Below, in pieces: positions 1-9,839 of a DNA stretch of 64,000 bases (its first letter is position 1; every line of letters begins with the position of its first letter). This DNA comes from Phaeoceros laevis (taxonomy: Eukaryota; Anthocerotophyta; Anthocerotopsida; Notothyladales). The notes beneath the pieces were generated by a model. The model worked only from the letters and a program-made list of their open reading frames with translations. It had not been told where the DNA came from and did no database searches. The stretch covers positions 195,272 to 259,271 of the forward strand of contig JBNGIQ010009497.1 of NCBI GenBank assembly GCA_049999765.1, in the 5' to 3' direction. Both the position numbers and the translations under genes were made by a program.

Positions 1-362
1 ACATTCCTTTTCATTGTAATCAGCAGCATACAAGACTCGTGTTTAACTGATATTCGACCGACTTTGTCGATCCTGTGGAAACCTTGGATGCGCACAGACC
101 GTCTTTGTAAACTGCGTGTTTGCTGAAAAAGTTGTTGAAAATACGAATAGATGAGTGGCGCTTGAAACAGAAGTCGTGCGCTAAACAGCATCTCCTCAAA
201 ATAGGAACGGCTCCTGGTTCCTATTTTTGCACTTGCACGAACCTCAAATATCCTAGCTTAAGAAGGGCTGATGCAAAATGTGGCACATTTTCTAGCACTT
301 GTATAAAAAAAACTCAAGAAGTTACACACTTTCAAATATTAGGATTTCTAGTTATATAGTAG

Positions 363-462
363 NNNNNNNNNNNNNNNNNNNNNNNNNNNNNNNNNNNNNN
401 NNNNNNNNNNNNNNNNNNNNNNNNNNNNNNNNNNNNNNNNNNNNNNNNNNNNNNNNNNNNNN
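363..462. other. assembly gap, 100 N
   Basis: A run of exactly 100 N, the usual scaffolding placeholder, so the true distance is unknown. It is followed at 483-520 by a CATC microsatellite. Nothing coding is visible on either side. Confidence 0.99.
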
Positions 463-482
463 AAGCGTCAGTGCAAGCATCT

Positions 483-520
483 ATCCATTCCATCCATCCC
501 ATCCATCCATCCCCATCCCC
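483..520. repeat. CATC/CCAT microsatellite
   Basis: Imperfect tandem CATC units directly right of the assembly gap. The repeat may be the reason for the break in assembly. Confidence 0.8.
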
Positions 521-609
521 TTAAAATCTTATATTCAACCTTATATCTTTAAATTGCTCGACAGTTAAAACCCATAAACCGTTAAAATTAGGGGATATAA
601 TCAATTTGA

Positions 610-700
610 ACCAAAGTTGCCTGAGAAATGGAGTAGGTTGGCTTTCCACTAGGATTGGTAGGTCGTGAGTTCAAATCTTGGCTCTGACCTTATTTTACCG
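610..700 (+). mobile_element. possible tRNA-derived SINE head
   Basis: A B-box-like GAGTTCAAATC at about 667-677 (pol III consensus GGTTCGANTCC) follows a weak A-box-like stretch. It does not fold as a complete tRNA. A CT/CA-rich simple repeat lies downstream (738-775). A SINE head is the simplest reading, but the boundaries and the poly-tail are not defined. Confidence 0.3.
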
Positions 701-848
701 CACGCGCTGACGCTCCTTCTGGCGCTCACGCCCACCTCTCTCTCGCACGCGCGCACAAACACACACTCTCTCTCATTAAATTTTTATAATATAAGATTTA
801 AAAATTATTATTGGCATATTATTGGTAACAGCTTTATTGGCATATATT

Positions 849-1026
849 AGTTAATTAAATTTAGTTGACTTTGGATTATTTAACTGTGTATTAGTTAACT
901 CTGAGTTAACTGACTTTGAGTTGACTAACTCTGTATTAATAACTCTCGTTATTAATTGACTCTGAGTTATCCGACCTTGAGTTAATTAAGTTTGCTAGTT
1001 GACTCTCAATTAGTTGATCTGAGTTA
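849..1026. repeat. degenerate TTGACTCTGAGTTAACT repeat tract
   Basis: About 180 bp built from scrambled copies of short words such as GAGTTAACT, TTGACT and TTAATTAA, many of them partly palindromic. No reading frame is present. It contains many TTGAC words, which are also the WRKY W-box core, but no adjacent gene makes a promoter role likely. Confidence 0.7.
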
Positions 1027-1124
1027 AAAATATGTAAATATTTTTAAAAGTACTTAATAAGAACTGAGCTATTTTATATCTGGATCTAAGCTTTTCACAT
1101 GGAAATGAAATGCCTTGTTTCTAG

Positions 1125-1520
1125 GGCTATGGAAGGCATAGTGCCCGGGGTGTTTTTTTCGTAAATACGTAAATTACTTACGTCACGTTTTTTACCACGT
1201 TTTTTTCAAATGGTAGTTTTTTTGCGGATCCGTACAAACGGGTACTAAACGTATTTTTCAAGTATTTTATAATATTATAAGCCCAATTTGGGCTTCCCGC
1301 TAGTTCTGAACTTACTAAGTCAGTACTTAGTACTTACTAACTTAGCTACTCTTAGCAAGCAGTGCGAATATTTTAAGTATTTTCAGTATTTTACTTTTTT
1401 TCCTCAGAGATGAAAAACACTTGCGTTTTTTTCGCGATTAGAGTAAAAAACAAAAACTACCACGTTTTATTAGTAAAATACGGAGTTAGCGGTAACTATG
1501 ATGGAAGGCATAGCCAATAA
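1125..1520. mobile_element. foldback/MITE-like candidate
   Basis: The words CTATGGAAGGCATAG near 1129 and CTATGATGGAAGGCATAG near 1497 bracket about 370 bp of T-rich then A-rich sequence. Internal arms are roughly complementary (GGTAGTTTTTTTG near 1211 against CAAAAACTACC near 1452). This could be a non-autonomous foldback element inserted in a duplicated GGAAGGCATAG target, but the arms are imperfect. Confidence 0.35.
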
Positions 1521-1571
1521 ACAAGTGAAAAGTAAAAGGGAGATATAATCGACTGCGACTGTGTGAGGCAG

Positions 1572-1650
1572 GTAGTAGTAGTAGAAAAGAGCCGCGCTAT
1601 ACTAACTTCACAAGGAATAGGCAGGCCACCCCTTCTAGGACCTTATTAAA
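1572..1650 (-). mobile_element. SINE-like element, TAG-tail family copy 1
   Basis: On the plus strand it reads (TAG)4, then AAAAGAGCCGCGCTATACTA and a body related to the copies near 4.76, 5.14, 12.39 and 33.5 kb. On the minus strand this is a body followed by a (CTA)n tail. This is the most diverged copy and its B-box is damaged. Confidence 0.55.
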
Positions 1651-2545
1651 CGAAGTGACGAAGTAGCTAAACAAGATTGTAGTTTTCTGTATCGGGCAAC
1701 TCAATCCGCCACTATAAGTGTAACATCACTGGTCCAACTCTTCTTGTTGTACAGCGATGAAGTCGACAACAAAGATACACGCGTTTCCGGATGAGGGAAC
1801 TCAATCTGCCGCTCGAACATCATAGAACTCTTCTTCCTTGGTCTCTTCTTATCCGCATGCTATGCCTGGTGTGGCATAAGATGTAGATGCTCGCGCTTGA
1901 TGGAGAGAGCCTTTGGAGACTGAGCTATTGAAGCGCTAAACCTGTATGTGATTTCGCGACCAAGCAACCATGGCTGGAGGAGGATTTCATGTGGCCGAGC
2001 CTGTGAGCATTACAAAGGCAAAATAACACCTATCATGGTGTTCACTTGCATAGTGGTACTAGCCACAGGCGGGCTCATCTTTAGTTACAACATTGGAGTC
2101 TCTGGAGCCGTGTCAAAGTGGACGATTTTCTAAAGGAGTTCTTTGCTTCCGTGTACAAGCGCAAGCACAATGCGGAAGCCTCATCCGGGGCTTCCAGCTG
2201 GCAATTTCAATCTACAAGAATACAATGTCATGTACATAGATTGAAATTCTTGAAATGTAGATTGAAATTGCCTACATTTCAATCTACATTCCAATTTCTA
2301 CAAAATATATTCTAATACAAACTACGTCATACAAACCAAATGTTCCCATGGCCATATCGATACCCACACTCATCCACGTAGGTATACTCCTATCCATACT
2401 GAAACGCATGTGCATGCTATCCATATAGCCATAGCCTAGCCTTACCCATACCCTTAGCAATATCTGGACATATCCGAATGACCATATCTAGAATGATGTA
2501 ATACTTTACGCGCGAAAAACACAATTGAGGTTGTAAGTTCTCCTA

Positions 2546-4180
2546 CTTGACCTTAACCTCTCCAATCACCTTGCCGCCTTTTGCCTTGGCCTTTGACCTT
2601 GATATTGTGGTAATAAGACGCCAGCGAAGGAGGGAGGACAAAGGTAAGCACACCTTTGAGGCCTTCCATCTTGGCTTCCATCGCAGCACACGCAAGCAAC
2701 TCCTTAGGTATCCCTGCATACCTTGTCACCAACTCCAAAGCTTCTACTTCTCTGTGCGTCCTCAGAAGTGACATGTATTGATTCAACATAGGAAAATTGA
2801 TACCATGTTGGAGAGACCTGAACAGGGTGAAGCCAATCCCACCCACAAATGCAGCTTGCGTCTCAAGCGTGCATAGGCCGAATTGCCTCAAAAAAGGAAT
2901 GGAATATTCTTCCCCCTCTGAAGATGCGTCCTTAGTCTCCCGTCAGTCGTTATCAACTTCTCACCGTTAATGTCAAATACCTGGTTCCCGTTTTCGTCCT
3001 GGTCGCGAACAGTCCCGACCCACTAAGATCTCTACATCGCATAGAACAAATCGGGCTACGAGAAAAACAGCAATGAAAATGCGAACACCAATACCTTACA
3101 AGGAATATCCCCAATCACGATGACTCTCACATCCGACAGGTCAATGGGCAACTGTAGAGTTTCGATAGCCCAAGTTTGATTCTGATAACAACTACCCGGT
3201 CAGAGTAGCTCGAAGCACAAAACTGGCACACAAGATTCAGAGCAAAAGCATATAAGCACATTTGGTTCCTCAAGGTGTTCCGGGAAGGCCTCAGTCCACC
3301 CATAGCATTCTCAGAGGGTACTTTATTAGCCTACGGACCTCGAAATTCGCTTGGCCAACTTTGGCTCAATAGTCCAGTGGCCCATATACTGGCAAGCATC
3401 ATGCATATTTTCGAAGCGACGGAACTGGGTGTTAAGTAGGTCAGCCTCTACCTCGGATTGAATACACAAGAAACTTTACACACTTCACTCCATACGACAT
3501 GTCAGAGAGAATCCCCTTGTTCTTCTTCCTCTGCTCGTCCTTAAAGCCTGAACACAAAGACAGCATATGAATCAATCTAGGCATAAGGAGAAGAACAACA
3601 GGCTGAAGAGCCAGAGGCACTTGGCAAACTCCATAACGAGGACAAGCAACACTTTACCATAGAACCTGTTGGTTCGCAGACCGATGTGACTCATGTGAGT
3701 CATCAAACTTCTCCATCTTCAACATATCCTTACTCAACTTTTCCAAGCCATCGTGTATGTGTTTGGTGGTTTCTGCCAAAGACTGTGTCACATCTGTAAT
3801 TGTCTGTTGCAGTTGGAGTTGGATTGTGTCCCTATCGACTTGTAGGTGCTTGATGTCTTCGTCCATGTTGACGATAACGGATAATTAATTAACTATATAT
3901 AGTTAATTAACAGAGTTTCTAAGTCAACTAACACAGTCTCAATCTTAGAACTTTACACGAAACGCGCCACCTCCGCTGCAACAGCAAGAGCCGTGTTCTC
4001 CTGTTGCAACCGATTCTTCTCCCTTTCCAGCCTCTCCATGTCCCCCTTGAGCACATTCACCTCCGCCAGCAGCGCCTTGTAATTCCGCTCCATCTCCAAG
4101 CCCTCCCTCTGCTTACTCTTCCAGAAGGAGCCGTCGGGCTGCCGTCGGGCTGCCGTAGGGTCGTGCTCCCTAGCAGCCAC
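2546..4180 (-). CDS. unrecognised multi-exon gene with coiled-coil N-terminus
   Basis: Three minus-strand open blocks have splice-like borders. Block 4180-3953 has heptad-like charged sequence (LLAEVNVLKGDMERLEREKN). Block 3866-3654 continues the coiled-coil and ends at a GTAAAG donor. A short block near 3550 follows a TTTGTGTTCAG acceptor. The last block, about 2990-2546, contains FRSLQHGINFPMLNQ and MSLLRTHREVEALELV and can splice to a basic tail ending VIGEVKVK-stop. The first open block has no upstream ATG (it opens at GTG; the first in-frame ATG is 4091-4093). I recognise no family. The exon phasing suggests a real or recently real gene, but parts of 2900-3550 are not resolved. Confidence 0.45.
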
Positions 4181-4439
4181 CCCTTAGGTTTTCGGCATGT
4201 GACCGTGTGCAAGACTTGCGCATGGTTCCTTACTAAGTAGCTTACTAGTTATTACTTAAATCTTAAAATTTTAAAACCCAATAGAAAGAAGCCTACTCCC
4301 GTTTCCTTGAGACACCGGCCAAAATAAAGAAATGTAAGGAAACATGAAGAAACACTTTTCCGTTCCACCGTTTCTTAAGCTGCATAACTAATTGAGACTC
4401 TCAATTAGCCTTATTTCTAGGGCTATGCAGGGCACATCC

Positions 4440-4745
4440 AACAAACCATTGTCACATAATGTTGTATTCTTAGCCAGAAAACCTATTGTAACAATGTAAA
4501 TATCTTCAAGCATAATGTGTAAGTTTACCATAAAAGAAAATAATGGCAATCATTTTCCGTTTTCAATCAGAACTCAAAAGCACTCGGAGTGGAATAGTTT
4601 ACGAATGAAAAGGTACAAAAAAAAAGCATCCGCCTCTAGGCTGCCATTGAAATTTATTTTTTACACATGCAGTATCGCATGTTTGGTCAGCAAAGTACGA
4701 GTATGTCAATACACAACGGGTAGAAACAAACTTGCTTCACAGATA
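4440..4745 (-). pseudogene. truncated Gnk2/DUF26 gene copy
   Basis: The sequence is clearly similar to 5600-5860, which covers the 3' end and 3' flank of the intact Gnk2-type gene. On the minus strand, 4742-4630 still reads in frame (SKFVSTRCVLTYSYFAD, then DTACVKNKFQWQ), preserving the C-terminal cysteine and aromatic spacing. The N-terminal two thirds, including signal peptide and CxxC, are missing. A TAG-tail SINE begins immediately at 4757, so truncation by or near that insertion is a reasonable inference. Confidence 0.7.
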
Positions 4746-4756
4746 GATCTTTCAAT

Positions 4757-4917
4757 AGATGAGTAGTAGTAGTAGTAAAGAGTAGTAATAGTAGTAAAGT
4801 GCCGTGCTATACCAACTCCACATGGGAATTGAGCACGCCACCATGTTTGTGACCTGCTAGGTAGCAAGCTACCTAGCTAGCCAGCTATGGTGGTTAAGCC
4901 ATGTTAGTTTGTTAGGC
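4757..4917 (-). mobile_element. SINE-like element, TAG-tail family copy 2
   Basis: On the minus strand: body with B-box-like GCTCAATTCCCATG, then GGAGTTGGTATAGCACGGCAC and a (CTA)n tail. The plus strand shows (TAG) runs at 4761-4796 followed by CCAACTCCACATGGGAATTG. It aligns with copy 3 at 5138-5271 over about 150 bp, including GGTTAAGCCATGTT. Confidence 0.7.
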
Positions 4918-5137
4918 CTACTCTAAGAGGGGCCATGTGGCCTGAATCGAAGTGAATGAAACAACCACAGGTTCACCTGTGGTTCGAATCGATTCGAACG
5001 AATCGAATCGAATCGAAGTAAATGAACGAACCAATCGAGATAGAGCACACACTGCCCTGAATGGGTATTGAACTCTGGCCACCCCTTTGGGGGGGGGTCC
5101 TTTACCACTTGAATGTCCCCGTAGGGACAATGAGCAT
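4918..5137 (-). mobile_element. second tRNA-like SINE between two TAG-tail copies
   Basis: The minus strand contains an A-box-like CAAGTGGTAAAGG and, about 35 nt downstream, a B-box-like AGTTCAATACCC (plus-strand position about 5063-5074), separated by a C9 run. Downstream on the same strand is a run of GATTC/GAATC words (about 4983-5020). The arrangement matches a tRNA-derived SINE head but does not give a full tRNA fold. Confidence 0.5.
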
Positions 5138-5271
5138 ATAGTAGTAGTAGTAGAAAAGAGCCGCGCTATACTAACTCCATAATGGAATTGAGCACGCCAC
5201 CATTTCTGCTACTCGCTACCTTGCTAGTCATAGATCTATGGTAGTTAAGCTATGTTTGTTTGTTAGGGCTA
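5138..5271 (-). mobile_element. SINE-like element, TAG-tail family copy 3
   Basis: (TAG)4 at about 5140-5152, then AAAAGAGCCGCGCTATACTA and CTCCATAATGGAATTGAGCA. It matches copy 1 in the first 40 nt and copy 2 over the full length. Same orientation as copy 2, so the two may be one array interrupted by the element at 4918-5137. Confidence 0.7.
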
Positions 5272-5734
5272 TGTTAATCTAGTCTAGGGTCAATAGATGA
5301 GCATGCAATGAGTACTATGTGCCCAGTTAGTGTAGTTAGCTAATTACTACATACTAACATTGATAGACCATCCCTTTGCTAGTGTAGTTAGCTAGTTACT
5401 AATTACTAGATAGTAGTTATATAACCAAAGGGATAACCAAAATCCCTTTGTAAGCGCCAACTATGCCTGGTGACTATAATAGAAATCATCATGTCTGCCA
5501 AAAAAAATATTTTGTAATGAGAATTGTAGTTTGCTATCATGTAATGTAATGCCCCTTAAAATTATAATATACTGTGGATTTACTAAAAGTCTAAGATAAT
5601 CTGATAATGTAAACTTTAATGACTAATGTTGAATTCTTAAAAAGAAAAGCTCCTTGTAATTAATGCAAAAATCCTCAAGCATAATGTGTAATCACAATGA
5701 AAACATCAACTATGGCAATCAATTTTTGATGTTT

Positions 5735-6220
5735 TTAGTCAGAATTGCCCGGAGGCTGCCACCGAAATTCTTCCGTTACACATACACTATCGCCTGCTCC
5801 ATCAGCAAAGTACTGGTATGTCAATATACAATGGGTAGAAGCAAACTTGCCTATTGCCATATAGGGACAATATGTGTTATCTTGCATAAGAAGTTTCCGT
5901 ACAGCATTTAAGCAGGTTTTGCATTCTATGCCAGTTTGAAGATTGATACAGTCTGTTGTAATTATAACCCTCGGTCTTTGATATACATACCATGAAGTAC
6001 TTGAAGTACTTACATACACCTCTCCATGATTTTTAATTGCCATTGTTGTTGTTGACAGAAGATAACTCCAGGCTTCACCTCTGGGGAGCTGTGGTTCACC
6101 ACATTCATGTCCTCTATAAGCATTTCCTGGATAAATTTCCAAGGCTTGTGCGAGCATATTTACTGAACAACAAAGTACAAGCAAACTTAAGCAACACAGC
6201 CAACGAGTTTGAAACTTCAT
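5735..6220 (-). CDS. secreted Gnk2/DUF26 (stress-antifungal domain) protein
   Basis: A single-exon frame of 161 aa with an ATG start at 6218-6220. Residues 1-26 form a hydrophobic signal peptide (MKFQTRWLCCLSLLVLCC then VNMLAQA). The rest carries the cysteine pattern of the Gnk2-homologous domain: an early HECG, then DC-x8-C-x2-C (ECKTCLNAVRKLL), a CP-like YCPYMAIG, and HCILTYQYF. In ginkbilobin-2 and DUF26 proteins this fold binds mannose and can be antifungal; here that role is inference. There is no transmembrane segment or kinase, so it is the single-domain apoplastic form. A truncated duplicate lies downstream at 4440-4745, so the locus has undergone local duplication. Confidence 0.8.
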   Translation of the reverse strand: MKFQTRWLCCLSLLVLCCSVNMLAQALEIYPGNAYRGHECGEPQLPRGEAWSYLLSTTTMAIKNHGEVYVSTSSTSWYVYQRPRVIITTDCINLQTGIECKTCLNAVRKLLMQDNTYCPYMAIGKFASTHCILTYQYFADGAGDSVCVTEEFRWQPPGNSD

Positions 6221-6239
6221 TATTGCAATTGTATTGAGC

Positions 6240-7700
6240 TAGAGTTCAAGCATCACATAGCACCAAGCAACCAACATAAACTAATGAAAGCACTTTATCT
6301 TAAAATCTAGGGATTTTATTTGTAGTTTCTTCTTGGACTAAGTGTATAATGAAATTGAAACATAATAAGGTTTTGATTGTAAGTACATCTATTTTTTCAC
6401 AACACAAGAAACAAAATTGAAGATAAATCACTCCACAAGGAAAAAAATAGTTCATCTACAAAATATAGTTCATCAATTAACTTACTTTGTGTGACAAAAG
6501 GCATGTAGCTCTTCCACATTCCTTCACCCATTTTTTGCAATTTGGACTTTTATTCCTATAATGCTTTTCATAATTCCAAAAGCGGGAGACTCCACACAAA
6601 ACTACAAAACTACCAAGGGCTTTATCCTATCCTCTAGCATGCTTTTTTGAAAAATGGGAAACCGCCGCGAGCCTCTAAAATTTGTCACTGTATGTTTGTA
6701 ACTCATATATGCATGTACTTGCTCCACCTCGAATCATATGATAATACAAACTTCAGCTGCTATAGCCAAAGGGAGATCTCCACCTTACGTAAGCAAATCA
6801 TGATATTGTTTATAAAATATTCTTAAAAGAAAATAATAGGACCTATTTATGGACCGTAAAAATCTTTTTTAATAGCTTCACATACATATATTTATCCATG
6901 ATCCCAAGTTTCCCATCACTTGTGAGACTAATATAAAATCATTATTGGCTTCAACTTGTTATACCTATATCCATAGACAAGGATTCTCGCTTTACCAAGA
7001 GACTTGTACATTGCAGGACGACCTGTATGTCTTTCACAAACTTCTTAGACTTATCAAGGTCATTATTTGATTTCTACTTATTCTAGTTTCAACTTGTTCT
7101 ACCAAGAGATTTGTCTATTGCATGATGAGCTATATACACATTCATCCACCACAAATCTAAGTCTTTTAGAGGACCATTGCTAGGTCGCTACTTGTTTTAG
7201 TTGATCAAAAGCTGCATATATTTGGAACTTCAGATGGTGGCTATTGGGTTTCAATGAGTCATTCTATCAAAGATTTGTCTATTCTACTCCCATGACGAGC
7301 TATGCCCATCCACCAACACTTTTGACACAAACCATGAGAAAGTGTCGTTGTTCGTCTCTAGTAAGGGATCTATCAACATCCCCATGATGATCTATACTTA
7401 TCCACCAAGAGTTATGATTCATGAGGATTGTGTAGGATTATGGTCAGGTTTCAACTCCTCTTATTAAAGGAACTCTCTTCAATACCCATCTATTGCCAGC
7501 ACATGCATCTTCAACATATGTAGTGGCTAGTTAATATACTCATGTCCCGCACAATGGAAGAAATATGGTTTCCTTTCTCATAGACCATCCTCCCTCCGGG
7601 CCAACCGGGCTACAACCTTGCTTTCCTTTCCGCGTATGACAAACGGCGTTGATTCCGGTCTGGCTAATTAGCAACATGGAATCCACTAAAATAACTTACC
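6240..7700. other. AT-rich intergenic DNA with a diverged repeat
   Basis: No supported gene. Between about 6990 and 7430 a motif recurs at irregular spacing (near 6996, 7101, 7267 and 7360): roughly ACCAAGAGATTTGTCTATT, then a CATGATGAGCTAT-like word, then CATCCACCA. The copies are strongly diverged, suggesting an old tandem or dispersed repeat. Confidence 0.55.
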
Positions 7701-7727
7701 TGGGACAGTCTGAATTCCGACTCTGAA

Positions 7728-8958
7728 ATGTTCCCGTTCAAGGAGGCTGCTAAATTTGTTACTTCAAAGTGGATTCACTCTGGGACAGCACCGCATCGCA
7801 GTATTTCTGACTCGAGGCCATGGCTGGGGGCAGGAATTTCGCGGTGCGGGTGCGGGCGATGGTGCGAGCCGCCCGAGGCGCGGCAGAGGTGTATGCAAGG
7901 CAGGCTAGGCGGAGGCAGAGCAAGAGTGAAAGGAATTCCGCTGCCTCCGGAATTAGTGAGTGGCATCCTTGGGACGGCAGCCACCGCGGTACTTGTGTAG
8001 AGCGGCAGCAGTTTGCAAAGCTTGGAGGCAGAAGGTGAGCTCGCCGGAGTTTGTGAGGGCGTACAATGCTCGTTCTGGAGGATGGAAGGACACTGCCTTC
8101 GTGGGCGGTAAGCAACCTCCCGTGGCGTTCAACACACAACTGAAGCGTTGGGTACGAGTTCCCACCCTCTTCTTCCACGGGGAGTGCACATGTCTCGTGG
8201 CGCAGGCTAAGGCCTGTATGTTCATGTCCTCCAGAAACAGGGGATGATCCCCTGAAAAAACGCAGCTGGTGGTGAGCAACCCGTTGACAGGGGCCTCCAA
8301 ATGGTTGCCGCCAATGCTCGAGCACACCAGCCTCGGTGCCAGTGCGAGCACCCGCGTTCACCTGGACATAGTCGAGGAGGGAGCAGCGTTTAGGATCACC
8401 TGTATTGATGCGCATGAGCGATGTGTGGAGGTGTACGATTCCCGGTCGGGATCCTGGACTATTTTCCAAGCCGGTTCTGGGGAAGCTTCCCTGGACTCAT
8501 ATGTCTGGACTTATGGACGGGGTCAGAGTGTGGTGCTCTTGGGAAATGTCTACTTTGCGGCAGTCAGCGCCACCAAGACCGAGACCATAGTCTCCTTCAA
8601 CTTGGAGGACAGGAAATGGAGGCCGGTGTATAATTTTGGGGCAGCAGCAGGTGCGGCAGGGTGCGATCTACGTGGTTACAATCCATTGCAACTTGTCACT
8701 TGTGACGAGAAGCTCATTGCTGTGCTGCTCAAACATGAAGGGGGTGGTGGAGTAGTCTTGTCCCTGGATATGAAGTGCAATTTGCTGGTCCACGAGACAA
8801 GCGTCCCCAAGAGGTTTGGATCTCGGATGGTTTGTGAGAAGGCTTGGGCTGCATGGCCCATGGTCGGGCAGGGTAATTATTTGTGCTCTTTCAATCCTAA
8901 AGACGGCAGGCTGGTATCTTATGAAGGACTGCTGCCACTGCCAGAAACCCGGAACTAA
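7728..8958 (+). pseudogene. F-box protein with kelch-like C-terminus, frameshift and in-frame stop
   Basis: An F-box opens as IPLPPELVSGIL in the frame of ATG 7728 and continues after a one-base shift near 7960 as LGRQPPRYLCRAAAVCKAWR, the usual conserved end of an F-box. The frame then runs through WKDTAFVGGKQPP to a single TGA at 8245-8247 and on in the same frame for 237 more codons to TAA at 8956-8958. That part has repeats typical of F-box partner domains (VEVYDSRSGSWTIF, ETIVSFNLEDRKWRPV). An intact relative would recruit substrates to an SCF ubiquitin ligase. Two lesions in an otherwise clean frame suggest a young pseudogene or assembly error. A small intron at the first lesion cannot be excluded. 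Confidence 0.75.
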
Positions 8959-9389
8959 GAATGCTTAGAGGCCAGCACAAGACCTCCACTACTGTCATGC
9001 AAAAAATGAATCACATCAATAATTACTGATAGCAGCTTTGGACACAAGCTGTGCATATGTCCTGTCTCCAGACTTGCCTGTACTGATGGCCACATTTCTG
9101 GAGTGTTCCTGATAATAGTATATGAGTTTCATCCTTTTGCTGTCATGACAGAATTGGTCTCCAGTCAGCTCCATCACAGTGACCGTCCTTCAGCCGGTTG
9201 GAGAGAGCAATGCTTTCATTTGCCTGGGCTTGATTGATTTGCCATTGGGCATGTACATAGCTGCAATAGTTCCAGTCCATCCAAGATTTGCTCCTCCAAG
9301 AGCCGAAGTCGTCTCCCGAACGATTGTTCAATTGCAGGAAGCCTTTCGTCTTCAAGCTTCTTGCCGGAAGTTAGGGCACCCGCATTTGC

Positions 9390-9650
9390 CACACGGGCTA
9401 CGCTTGTGATGTGAAGGCCTTCCGAAGCTGTTTGCTACTCCACCACAGATGGATAGTAGTATGCTGCAGAGTGGTAGTAGTACGTATCCCACAAGCGTCA
9501 TGGCGGTGACATAGTGAAAGGTCGAGTACCGAGATCCAGCGACCGGCAGCCAATCGTCCACGGTCTTCACCCGTGCAATATGTCCGTTGTCCTCTAGGGA
9601 ATCCTGCAAGCCCGAATTTTGCCACAAGCGCATGCACACTTGTTGGCACT
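9390..9650 (-). pseudogene. amino-acid permease (LHT/AAAP-like) remnant
   Basis: The minus-strand translation contains ARVKTVDDWLPVAGSRYSTF followed by HYVTAMTLVGYVLLP. This resembles the conserved start of plant lysine-histidine-type amino-acid transporters (a ..DDWLP..SR...YSAFHNVTAMVGAGVL-type region) just before the first membrane span. The similarity stops after about 45 residues, and no further transporter exons are visible around it, so it is a fragment. Identification rests on one motif. Confidence 0.45.
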
Positions 9651-9654
9651 GTTG

Positions 9655-9800
9655 CTTAGTTCAGGTTTCGGTATACCAATGACACCGGAGTCGCAGCGAT
9701 GTCAACAATCATGCACTGGACTGGTACTGCTGAAAAACAATGCAAATGCTCCACCTACAAGTGCGCACCGCCAACGGGATGCAACATCAGCGGTTTTGGA
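9655..9800 (-). repeat. segment shared with 38.78-38.93 kb
   Basis: About 140 bp aligns to 38780-38930 on the same strand, sharing TACCAATGA, CAATCATGCACTGGACTGG-like and AATGCTCCACCTACAA-like words. In minus-strand translation both read FSAV.VQ....D....VSLV. It is a dispersed repeat or fragment of a small gene family of unknown function. Confidence 0.6.
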
Positions 9801-9839
9801 CGCCAACAGCTGGGGGGCAGGCCCAGCTAGCTGCATTCA

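Noticed and set aside
8245-8247. TGA in the F-box frame as a selenocysteine codon
   Set aside because: Land plants lack the selenocysteine machinery, no SECIS-like hairpin is apparent, and a separate frameshift shows the gene is damaged.
7759-8469. 236-aa minus-strand frame
   Set aside because: Antisense shadow of the F-box gene. It has no motifs and opens at a non-ATG codon.
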